A DNA stretch of 64,000 nucleotides, from assembly GCA_045613305.1 (NCBI GenBank), contig JAZLAU010000003.1, positions 1 through 64,000 of the forward strand, written 5' to 3'. The position numbers and the translations under genes are program-made. This document shows positions 1 to 7,284 of the stretch, in pieces. The number at the start of each line of letters is the position of its first letter. Position 1 is the stretch's first letter. The stretch is from SFTJ01 sp045613305 (GTDB taxonomy: Bacteria > Bacteroidota > Bacteroidia > Bacteroidales > Muribaculaceae). Below the pieces are notes generated by a model, which was not told the origin of the DNA, searched no databases, and worked only from the letters and a program-made list of their open reading frames with translations.

Positions 1-1057
1 TGCCAAGCAAGAGTGGCGAGAACGTGATGACTGGGATGAATATTGGGAAGAAGAAGATTTTTATGAGTTTGATAACAAGAATCATGGAAGAGCATCTATT
101 GAAATGCCGGCATTCTTCTTTTCACCTGAATATGACGAATACCACGAATATGGTGAACGCACTATAGCCGCTTTCTTAAATATCAAGAATCCTATTGTAA
201 ATCCAACAATCCCTAATGCCGGTGTAACTGATACTGCCGGCAGAGATGCTATGAATGCTCTTATTGACGAGGGATACGATGGATTCATACAAGAGGAAGA
301 TGGTGTGATTTACGAGATTAATGCTTTCTTTCCTAACCAAATCAAATCGGCAACCGAAAATAATGGTGACTTCTCTACCGAAGATGATGATATCCGTTTC
401 AGTTACGAAGCACCTGCATTAACACAAGAACTTATTGAAGAAAAATTCGGTGGCATTTGGATTGAAAGTAGAAAGGAATATGCTAAATTTGTATCAGCAG
501 TAAACAACTATGCTTTTGAGGAAGATAGCGAGGGAATTGCTTATACGGACAACTATTTCTATGCTTATTACATCAATGAATATGGTCAAGTGATTCCGTT
601 TGCTCGTGTATCCCTCAATGCTGAACAAAGTCAAGATGTAGTCAATCAAGTAAACCAAGAAATTAAGAATGGAAGAACGCACGAAAGAGTTAAGGAGTAT
701 ATTGATAGAGGTGTTGCAAGGGCTTGGAATGACCAAAGTAAGGATAATGCTAACGATGGCAATAATAGCCGCATATCAAATAGAGGAGGAGATGGTGGCT
801 TGGATAGCGACCTACTACGGAAAGGAAGATTCTTTGACCACCCAAGAATTTATGTCAAGGCTAAACGCGCTGACCGATTCGGACTCTTAGATGATAATGT
901 CTATCGTCAAGGTGATGGAGTCTACACCGATGACGAAGTAAGTTTTGCTAATGATCCGGCATCAAGAATCTACGGCCAATCAATCCGCACCAAAAAGCAA
1001 CGTGAAGAATTCATCAAGACAATGCCACATGAGGCAGTGGCACTGAATCTTTGTTAG
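1..1057 (+). CDS. Polyvalent mobile-element protein with ADP-ribosyltransferase-like domain, both ends missing
   Basis: The reading frame is open from base 2 to a TAG at 1055-1057 and has no start in the window, so the N-terminus lies outside. Residues such as GYDGFI, FFPNQIKSATENNGDFS and DDDIRFS match the hallmark end of the ART-PolyVal ADP-ribosyltransferase-like domain found in very large 'polyvalent' proteins of conjugative elements and phages. After about 150 further residues comes TDDEVSFANDPASRIYGQ then TKKQREEF, which in related proteins leads into another long domain. Here the frame instead ends 15 residues later. I infer truncation at a mobile-element or recombination boundary near 1020-1055. 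The stop overlaps the stop of the convergent Rieske-like gene. The ATG at 104 is internal. The family call is fairly sure; activity is unknown. Confidence 0.68.
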   Translation, partial: AKQEWRERDDWDEYWEEEDFYEFDNKNHGRASIEMPAFFFSPEYDEYHEYGERTIAAFLNIKNPIVNPTIPNAGVTDTAGRDAMNALIDEGYDGFIQEEDGVIYEINAFFPNQIKSATENNGDFSTEDDDIRFSYEAPALTQELIEEKFGGIWIESRKEYAKFVSAVNNYAFEEDSEGIAYTDNYFYAYYINEYGQVIPFARVSLNAEQSQDVVNQVNQEIKNGRTHERVKEYIDRGVARAWNDQSKDNANDGNNSRISNRGGDGGLDSDLLRKGRFFDHPRIYVKAKRADRFGLLDDNVYRQGDGVYTDDEVSFANDPASRIYGQSIRTKKQREEFIKTMPHEAVALNLC

Positions 1058-1554
1058 TTGGTAATCAGATATCCGCCGCTATTCGATGCCACCACTTTAT
1101 AGCGATGCAAGCCCATATGCTCACGATAAGCCGGGCCATCGACAGCTTGCCCATGACCGGCTATCACATCGAAGCGCGAGCCACATTGCGGGCAAACCAC
1201 CTCCAAACTATTTGCATCAACCTCAACCAACACCGATTTTTTTCGCTCATAGGGGCAAGCCATTTCAAACGCCATTGGCTGCACTGCACCAATGCCTACA
1301 TCCATCAGCAACACCCCGCCCATGCCGGTGTAAGTGGTGGCTGTGTAGGGATAATTGCTCGGTATGTGACGGTCTTTAATAAAATACCTATACATACCCA
1401 GTCCCGTAACACCATACACCGTCCAACTGGCCAACAGGCTCAAATCGATTCGGCATGGCCCATACACACGGTCATCGTCCAATCGCTCGCAACCGCCACA
1501 CACCATGGCCACCACAAGCATAAGCGTCACTATGGTGCGATACACTACATTCAT
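1054..1554 (-). CDS. Rieske-fold-like lipoprotein with altered cluster ligands
   Basis: 166 residues. The N-terminus is a hydrophobic signal ending in a lipobox (MVCGGC, Cys about 22), so a lipid-anchored envelope protein is expected. The C-terminal part (ACPYERKKSV, then VCPQCGSRFDV, AVDGPA) follows the layout of Rieske [2Fe-2S] domains, but the canonical CxH...CxxH is replaced by CPY...CPQC: both histidines are gone and one is a cysteine. Similar degenerate Rieske-like lipoproteins occur in Bacteroidetes. Whether this one binds a cluster, another metal or nothing cannot be told from sequence. The start overlaps the end of the aldo/keto reductase gene by 4 bp, implying co-translation in an operon with it and argH. 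The C-terminus looks natural. Confidence 0.7.
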   Translation of the reverse strand: MNVVYRTIVTLMLVVAMVCGGCERLDDDRVYGPCRIDLSLLASWTVYGVTGLGMYRYFIKDRHIPSNYPYTATTYTGMGGVLLMDVGIGAVQPMAFEMACPYERKKSVLVEVDANSLEVVCPQCGSRFDVIAGHGQAVDGPAYREHMGLHRYKVVASNSGGYLITN

Positions 1555-2555
1555 TCTAATATTGAGTTTATCTTTTCGATTTCTTCAGCACTAAACGGTG
1601 CCGACTTTATTGCCTTAAGGCTATCGGCCAAATGAGCCACTGTTCGAGGCCCGATTATCACCGACGTAACTTCCTTTCGCGACAATATCCACGATGTTGC
1701 CATTTCGGCCAACGTCTGCCCTCTTTGTTGCGCAACTTCGTTGAGTTTCTGCAGTTTGCCTATTAATTCTGGTGTCAACATTTGGGCAAGTAACTGGTTC
1801 CCTCGGCCTATTCGAGAATCTGAAGGCACTCCGTTAAGATATTTGTCGGTTATCAAGCCCTGATTAACTGGCGAGAACGCAGTGAATCCCATACCCATAT
1901 CGACCAACGCTTGCAAATGCTCTTTCTCAACGTCGCGAGTGAGCATATTATATTTTCCCTGATAAATGAGCGGATTAACATCACGAGCCTTAAGATATGC
2001 CACAGCCTCACGCAATTTGTCGACAGGATAGTTCGACAAACCCACATAAAGAGCCTTGCCGCTTCGCACTATGTCGACAAGAGCCTGCATTGTTTCTTCT
2101 ATCGGCGTAAATCCGTCGTAGCGGTGCGAGTAGAAAATGTCCACATAGTCGAGTTGCATTCGGCGCAACGACTCATCGAGGCTTGTGATGAGCATCTTGC
2201 GCGACGAGCCCTGTCCGTAAGGGCCCTCCCACATGTGATAGCCTGCCTTGGTGGTAACTATCATTTCATGGCGGTGTTGCTTAAAATTCTCGGCATACAT
2301 CTTGCCAAATGTCTCCTCAGCACTGCCAAACGGAGGACCGTAATTATTAGCCAAATCGAAGCATGTCACTCCGTTATCGAAGGCATAAGTCATTTTTGCC
2401 AACGACTCCTCATACACATCCACGCTGCCAAAATTCCACCAAAAGCCAAGCGTAATTTCCGGCAAGCGGATACCCGACTTTCCGCTTGTGCGATAATTCA
2501 TCACTCCTTCGGCATAGCGGTCGGCATTTGCCACATATGTTTTCTTGTAATTCAT
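1551..2555 (-). CDS. Aldo/keto reductase, YghZ/Gpr-like
   Basis: 334 residues, a cytosolic NADPH-dependent (beta/alpha)8-barrel reductase of small carbonyl compounds. The usual tetrad is visible: Asp and Tyr in CFDLANNYGPP, Lys in VTTKAGY and His in IFYSHRYD. The extra segment GYHMWEGPYGQGSSRK and the match to GSAEETFGK resemble E. coli YghZ (L-glyceraldehyde-3-phosphate reductase) and KCNAB-like relatives. The cofactor phosphate-binding end reads SVIIGPRT. No signal peptide. It lies 37 bp downstream of argH and overlaps the Rieske-like lipoprotein gene by 4 bp, so the three probably form one transcript. The true substrate is not predictable. Confidence 0.88.
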   Translation of the reverse strand: MNYKKTYVANADRYAEGVMNYRTSGKSGIRLPEITLGFWWNFGSVDVYEESLAKMTYAFDNGVTCFDLANNYGPPFGSAEETFGKMYAENFKQHRHEMIVTTKAGYHMWEGPYGQGSSRKMLITSLDESLRRMQLDYVDIFYSHRYDGFTPIEETMQALVDIVRSGKALYVGLSNYPVDKLREAVAYLKARDVNPLIYQGKYNMLTRDVEKEHLQALVDMGMGFTAFSPVNQGLITDKYLNGVPSDSRIGRGNQLLAQMLTPELIGKLQKLNEVAQQRGQTLAEMATSWILSRKEVTSVIIGPRTVAHLADSLKAIKSAPFSAEEIEKINSILE

Positions 2556-2592
2556 ATTTCTTCAATAGTTTTTTTCTTTTCTAACAGTTTCG

Positions 2593-3933
2593 TTATCGGC
2601 CAAGCAGTGCATCAAATGCCTTGTGGTAGGTTTCGAAGTTAAATGCCGCCAATGTCTCATCATATAGGGCACTGATTTTATCGTTGCAAAGGTTGCCAAC
2701 CGAGCCCTCGTGAGTGTGGTTCACTTCCTTAACCGGAGTGAATTGTCCGGCTTCAATGTCAAGGCCAACCTTCTTGTATGCATCTCTAAATGGCATTCCT
2801 TCGGTAGCCAAACGGTTAACTTCCTCAACCGAGAACATCAAATCGTAGCGAGTGTCTGAAAGGATATCCTCATTCACCTTCACTTTCTCCATCATGGCAT
2901 TCACCATGTCGATAACGCTGTTCAACTCATCGAATGCAGGCAAAAATTCTTCTTTAGTCAACTGCAAATCGCGGAAATAACCCGAAGGCAAGTTATTGGT
3001 AATCATCGTCATTTGCCATGGCAACGACTGAAGTTTGTTGCATTTTGCTCTTGTCAACTCAAACACATCGGGATTCTTCTTGTGAGGCATAATCGACGAG
3101 CCGGTGGTGTATTCATCGGCAAGTTTTATGAAGCCAAAGTTTTGCGAATTATACATACACGCATCGAAAGCCAACTTCGACAGCGTAGCTGCTATGTTTG
3201 CAATCGCTTGCGACACAATTCTTTCGGTCTTTCCGCGTCCCATCTGAGCATACACCACATTATAGGCAGGCGAATCAAAACCGAGCAATTCGGTGGTCAT
3301 GGTGCGGTTAAGCGGAAACGAAGAGCCATAACCGGCCGCCGAGCCAAGCGGATTGCGATTGTTCACATCGTAGGCGGCAAGAAGCACCTTCAAATCATCG
3401 GCAAGCGATTCGGCATAAGCGCCAAACCACAAACCAAACGACGATGGCATGGCCACCTGCAAATGTGTGTATCCTGGCATTAACACATGCTTATAGCGTT
3501 CGGACTGCGACACCAATGTGCGGAAAAGTATGGTCAAATGGTCAACCAAATTTTCTATAGCGCTTCTGATAAACAAGCGCAAGTCTACAAGCACCTGGTC
3601 GTTTCGGCTGCGGCCGCTGTGTATCTTCTTTCCAACGTCGCCAAGTCGCTTTGTCAATAGAAGTTCCACCTCGCTGTGAACATCTTCCACACCGTCTTCA
3701 ATCTCAAAACGGCCAGCCTCTATTTCTTCATATATGTTGCGTAGTTCGCCCACAAGGGTGGTCAATTCGTCGGAAGTGAGCAGTCCTATCGACTCAAGCA
3801 TTGTGATATGCGCTATTGAGCCAAGCACATCATAGCGTGCCAAATACATATCCATTTCGCGGTCACGTCCCACTGTGTAGGCTTCAACATCGTGATTTAC
3901 CTGCACATTCTTTTCCCATAGTTTTGATGCCAT
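2593..3933 (-). CDS. argH: Argininosuccinate lyase
   Basis: 446 residues, normal length. It cleaves argininosuccinate to arginine and fumarate, the last step of arginine synthesis, as a cytosolic homotetramer. Visible family marks are HSGRSRNDQV near residue 115, PGYTHLQVAMP, and the fumarase/aspartase superfamily signature GSSIMPHKKNP near residue 280, which carries the catalytic serine loop. The C-terminal region is complete. First gene of a probable three-gene unit with the aldo/keto reductase and the Rieske-like lipoprotein. A -7 box lies about 80 bp upstream. No other arginine-synthesis gene is in the window. Confidence 0.97.
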   Translation of the reverse strand: MASKLWEKNVQVNHDVEAYTVGRDREMDMYLARYDVLGSIAHITMLESIGLLTSDELTTLVGELRNIYEEIEAGRFEIEDGVEDVHSEVELLLTKRLGDVGKKIHSGRSRNDQVLVDLRLFIRSAIENLVDHLTILFRTLVSQSERYKHVLMPGYTHLQVAMPSSFGLWFGAYAESLADDLKVLLAAYDVNNRNPLGSAAGYGSSFPLNRTMTTELLGFDSPAYNVVYAQMGRGKTERIVSQAIANIAATLSKLAFDACMYNSQNFGFIKLADEYTTGSSIMPHKKNPDVFELTRAKCNKLQSLPWQMTMITNNLPSGYFRDLQLTKEEFLPAFDELNSVIDMVNAMMEKVKVNEDILSDTRYDLMFSVEEVNRLATEGMPFRDAYKKVGLDIEAGQFTPVKEVNHTHEGSVGNLCNDKISALYDETLAAFNFETYHKAFDALLGR

Positions 3934-4014
3934 ATCTTTTGTTGTAATTTTATTTTTCTGTATTCAGTTATAAGCGGCTGGCTTGCTCTTTGCCAAGCCC
4001 ACTCTGCTAAATCG

Positions 4015-4022
4015 CAAATTTA
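4015..4022 (-). promoter_or_regulatory. Putative -7 box for argH
   Basis: Minus strand reads TAAATTTG, matching the Bacteroidetes -7 consensus TAnnTTTG, about 80 nt before the argH start. No clear -33 TTTG at the expected 19-20 nt spacing. Confidence 0.45.
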
Positions 4023-4236
4023 CGCAGAAAATATTGAATACCTACTCATCAAATTCAAAAAGTGAAACTTTAAGTGTATTTTTGTTATAGTTTGTCATTC
4101 TCTTATATCAATCTGCGTCGCACATCATGGCCAAACAACAATAGCAACCGCCCTCACACACATCCCACTCCCACATTACCTCGCCCTTTAGCAATTATTC
4201 ATTCTCTTGTTAAAATTAATGTTTTTAGGCCTTTTA

Positions 4237-4268
4237 TTTGGTCATTAATCGGTTATTTCATACATTTG
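4237..4268 (+). promoter_or_regulatory. Bacteroidetes-type promoter
   Basis: TTTG at 4237-4240 and TACATTTG at 4261-4268, separated by 20 nt, match the primary sigma factor consensus TTTG-N19/20-TAnnTTTG. Transcription would start just before the ATG at 4287, giving a very short leader. The remaining bases between 3934 and 4236 hold only the argH promoter and no convincing gene. Confidence 0.65.
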
Positions 4269-4286
4269 TAGTAATTTAGAATTATT

Positions 4287-4790
4287 ATGGACGACATTTT
4301 ATATTCGTTATTTATTATAGTTGTGACCGTCATCATTTTCTTTGCCAACGGAAAGAAGGCTAAAGAAGACGACACGCACGCCCCTATGCCAAACGCGCAG
4401 TCGGGCGACGATGACCGCCAGCAATCAGATGAATGGTTTAACCGTAACGATTACCCTACCCACAAGCCCCAAGAGCCATCGCTTGCCGACATCATTGAAG
4501 CGCTCACCGGAGCAAAACCCTCCACACCTGCGCCACGCACGGTAACACCGCCGCCTGTGCCAAAGCCTACATATGAAACTATGGCAGCGCCAAAGCCTAC
4601 AAGCAGCACAAAATCGCCTTTCATTCAGGCTGCCGAAACCGAAGGCATCAGCGTCACAAACGTTAAGACATCGTTTGACAACGAAAACCCTTACCAAGAT
4701 GAAAATGACAACTCAAACGATTTTTCAGCACAAAATTTCGATTGGCGCAAAGCAATAATTGCACACGAAATACTAAAAAGAAAATTTTAA
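4287..4790 (+). CDS. Small single-pass membrane protein, conserved in Bacteroidetes, unknown function
   Basis: 167 residues. One N-terminal hydrophobic helix (about residues 5-21) is followed by a lysine stop-transfer region and a long Pro/Ser/Thr/Asp-rich, probably disordered cytoplasmic segment. It ends with a compact charged motif, FDWRKAIIAHEILKRKF. Proteins with this build and a similar C-terminal 'RKAVI-EIL-RKY' tail occur in many Bacteroidales, which I recall as uncharacterised. The tail is probably the conserved, functional part, perhaps a docking peptide; that is inference. The promoter sits directly upstream. The CoA-transferase gene follows after 35 bp and may be co-transcribed. 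Confidence 0.7.
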   Translation: MDDILYSLFIIVVTVIIFFANGKKAKEDDTHAPMPNAQSGDDDRQQSDEWFNRNDYPTHKPQEPSLADIIEALTGAKPSTPAPRTVTPPPVPKPTYETMAAPKPTSSTKSPFIQAAETEGISVTNVKTSFDNENPYQDENDNSNDFSAQNFDWRKAIIAHEILKRKF

Positions 4791-4825
4791 TTAAAACAAA
4801 ATAACAACATTATATTTTTATCGAT

Positions 4826-6334
4826 ATGAACTTTCCAATTATCACAGCCGAAGAAGCTGCCGAATTTATCCACAATGGTGACAACCTTGGATTTTCAGGC
4901 TTTACTTACTCAGGTATTCCTAAAGTAGTGCCAGGTGCTATTGCAGCAAAGGCACGCCGCGAACACGAAGCAGGTCGCGAATTCAAAGTGAGCATTTTCA
5001 CTGGTGCATCTACCAGCGACGGTGTTGACGGTGAACTATCACGTGCTCAAGCCATCAACCGACGCACTCCATACCAAAACACTCCTGAACTTCGCAAGCA
5101 CATCAACAACCACGAAGTGCACTACTTCGACCTTCACCTTTCTGAACTTGCCCAAAAATTCCGTTATGGCACTTTCGGCAAGATGCACTGCGCTATCATC
5201 GAAGCAACTTCAATCACCGACGACGGCAAAATTGTGCTTGGCACTGGTGTGGGCAATGTGCCTACTTGGGCGGCTTTGGCCGATAAGATTATCATAGAAC
5301 TTAACGAACAACTCGACCCTCGCATGGAAGGCATGCACGACCTTTACATGCCTCTTGACCCTCCTCACCGTCGCGAAATACCTCTTTACACTCCTTACGA
5401 CCGCATCGGCACTACTCTTCTTCAGGTTGACCCTAAGAAGGTGGTTGGCGTGGTTAAGACAAATATGCCTGTAGGCACTGCCTCTGGCTTTACTCCTGCC
5501 AACGAAGTAACCAACAAGATTGGCGAAAACGTTTGTTCGTTCCTTATCAATGAAATTCGCAACGGCAGAATTCCTAAAGAATTCCTTCCTATACAAAGTG
5601 GCGTGGGCAATGTGGCAAATGCCGTTCTTGCTGGTCTTGAAGCAAGCGACGAAATTCCACCATTCGCCATGTACACCGAAGTTATGCAAGACACCGTGCT
5701 CGACCTTGTGAAGAGCGGCAAGTGTAAACTTGTGAGCACATGCTCTATGTCGTTCTCTAACGACGCAATCCTTAACTTCTACAAGGACATCGACAGCCTA
5801 CGCAACCACATCATTCTTCGCCCTGCCGAAATCTCTAACAACCCTGGCCTAATACGCCGCCTTGGTGTTATCGCTATGAACACTGCTCTTGAAGCCGACA
5901 TTTTCGGTAACATCAACTCTACTCACGTTACTGGCACTAAGATGATGAACGGCATCGGCGGCTCGGGCGACTTCACTCGCAACGGCTACCTAAGCATTTT
6001 CAGCTGCCCATCGGTTGCTAAAGACGGACTTATCAGCGCCATCGTGCCTATGTGCTCGCACATCGACCACACAGAACACTCTGTTGACGTAATCATCACC
6101 GAACAAGGTGTGGCCGACATCCGTGGCCTTGACCCTGTGCAACGCGCCGAAACAATTATCGAAAACTGTGCTCATCCTATCTACCGTCCTCTTCTTCGCG
6201 AATACCTTCGCATTGGCGTTGAAGGACGTGGCGGACAAACTGCTGCTACTCTTGAAGCGGCACTTGCATTCCACACTACATTCCTTGCTACTGGCAACAT
6301 GCAAGAAACAGATTTCGCTAAATACATTAAGTAA
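4826..6334 (+). CDS. Acetyl-CoA hydrolase/succinate CoA-transferase family protein
   Basis: 502 residues, the usual size for the class I CoA-transferase family that includes acetyl-CoA hydrolase Ach1, Cat1 and AarC. These enzymes move CoA between acetate, succinate or propionate through a glutamyl-CoA intermediate. The segment MYTEVMQDTVLDL holds the expected catalytic Glu, and GVGNVPTWAALADK and GIGGSGDFTRNGY are typical CoA-binding and oxyanion-loop stretches. No signal peptide, so cytosolic. In succinate/propionate-producing gut Bacteroidales such an enzyme commonly serves acetate or propionate formation. Codons are strongly biased (CTT Leu, CGC Arg, AAC Asn), suggesting high expression. 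A terminator follows. Exact acyl specificity cannot be read. Confidence 0.9.
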   Translation: MNFPIITAEEAAEFIHNGDNLGFSGFTYSGIPKVVPGAIAAKARREHEAGREFKVSIFTGASTSDGVDGELSRAQAINRRTPYQNTPELRKHINNHEVHYFDLHLSELAQKFRYGTFGKMHCAIIEATSITDDGKIVLGTGVGNVPTWAALADKIIIELNEQLDPRMEGMHDLYMPLDPPHRREIPLYTPYDRIGTTLLQVDPKKVVGVVKTNMPVGTASGFTPANEVTNKIGENVCSFLINEIRNGRIPKEFLPIQSGVGNVANAVLAGLEASDEIPPFAMYTEVMQDTVLDLVKSGKCKLVSTCSMSFSNDAILNFYKDIDSLRNHIILRPAEISNNPGLIRRLGVIAMNTALEADIFGNINSTHVTGTKMMNGIGGSGDFTRNGYLSIFSCPSVAKDGLISAIVPMCSHIDHTEHSVDVIITEQGVADIRGLDPVQRAETIIENCAHPIYRPLLREYLRIGVEGRGGQTAATLEAALAFHTTFLATGNMQETDFAKYIK

Positions 6335-6380
6335 TGCATCTTTTTGCCGCATTCACAGCGGATGAAAAGTTTCAATATTC

Positions 6381-6420
6381 AATATCAGCACAACATAACA
6401 CCGTTGTGCTGATATTTTTT
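6381..6420 (+). terminator. Rho-independent terminator after the CoA-transferase gene
   Basis: Arms AATATCAGCACAAC (6381-6394) and GTTGTGCTGATATT (6403-6416), followed by a T run. Confidence 0.85.
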
Positions 6421-6475
6421 TCTACCATAACTTGTAGTTTATAAGTTTCAACTTTCTTTATTAATAAAAATCAAC

Positions 6476-6483
6476 TATATTTG
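6476..6483 (+). promoter_or_regulatory. -7 box TATATTTG
   Basis: Consensus -7 box about 97 nt upstream of the GYF/CD225 gene. The -33 box is weak. The leader of about 90 nt shows no obvious structure. Confidence 0.5.
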
Positions 6484-6580
6484 CAGAAAATGATGATAAT
6501 TTGATATTATTAACTCCGTTTTTGTCACAACCAAAGAATAGAAACTAAAAGAAAATATTAACCGCTAAAACACATCTAAC

Positions 6581-7060
6581 ATGCGAAGTTATTACACCTC
6601 AGTTAACGGACAGCAAACCGGGCCATACACAGAGGCCGAACTGAAAGCACGTAACATTACACCTAACACCCTCCTATGGGCCGAAGGTATGCCAGAATGG
6701 CAAAGTGCCGAAAAGGTATTGCCTTATTTGTTCACATCTCAAAGCCAAACCCCACCTCCACCACCATATCCTCATCAAATTCACAATGCCTACGAGCAAC
6801 CACACGTGCCAGAACCAAAAACTTGGCTTGTTGAAGCCGTTTTGGTTACACTATTTTGCTGCCTTCCATTTGGCATTGTCGGAATCATTAAGGCTTCAAA
6901 CGTGTCGAGCCTATATACCCAACGACGTTACGCCGAAGCTCAAGAAGCATCGGCTCAAGCCGGAAAATGGGTTAAATGGGGTTTAGCCGTTGGCTTAATT
7001 TATGTTGTATTAGTATTCCTCTACCTTGTTGTATTAGGCGGTATGGCCGCAATGATGTAA
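6581..7060 (+). CDS. GYF_2 domain plus CD225/dispanin-type membrane protein
   Basis: 159 residues. Residues 1-50 form a GYF_2 domain (YYTSVNGQQTGPYTEAELK, LLWAEGMPEWQSA), a small peptide-binding fold. After a Pro-rich linker come two hydrophobic segments, AVLVTLFCCLPFGIVGIIKA and a C-terminal helix from about residue 132. The double-Cys and PFGI.. pattern, with S..Y..RRYAEAQEAS between the helices, is typical of the CD225/interferon-induced transmembrane-like family widespread in bacteria. This places a cytoplasmic sensor or docking domain on a two-helix membrane anchor. Function in bacteria is unknown. It is transcribed alone, with its own promoter box and a strong terminator. Confidence 0.82.
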   Translation: MRSYYTSVNGQQTGPYTEAELKARNITPNTLLWAEGMPEWQSAEKVLPYLFTSQSQTPPPPPYPHQIHNAYEQPHVPEPKTWLVEAVLVTLFCCLPFGIVGIIKASNVSSLYTQRRYAEAQEASAQAGKWVKWGLAVGLIYVVLVFLYLVVLGGMAAMM

Positions 7061-7100
7061 CACACACTGAAACCCTACGATTAAAACATATATACACGTT

Positions 7101-7135
7101 AAATAGACGGCAAAATTTCGCCGTCTATTTTTTTT
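7101..7135 (+). terminator. Rho-independent terminator
   Basis: AAATAGACGGC loop GCCGTCTATTT followed by a run of T, 40 bp after the GYF/CD225 gene. Confidence 0.88.
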
Positions 7136-7214
7136 AACAAACATTTTTCATTTTTTCTTTGTTTTCACCCTAAAATCGCCGACAAAATATTCATCTTAAT
7201 CGCAAGAAAATATG

Positions 7215-7222
7215 TAACTTTG
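7215..7222 (+). promoter_or_regulatory. -7 box TAACTTTG
   Basis: Consensus -7 box. The implied transcript starts near 7229, after the in-frame GTG at 7225, so it decides in favour of the ATG at 7285 as the start of the lipoprotein gene. Confidence 0.6.
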
Positions 7223-7284
7223 CGGTGGTTTTTGAAAACGAAAAAAATATCTATATTTTATATTATTACCATCATCATTTTATT

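Noticed and set aside
4074..4271. 65-codon plus-strand frame between argH and the membrane protein
   Set aside because: It overlaps the promoter of the next gene and has no coding character.
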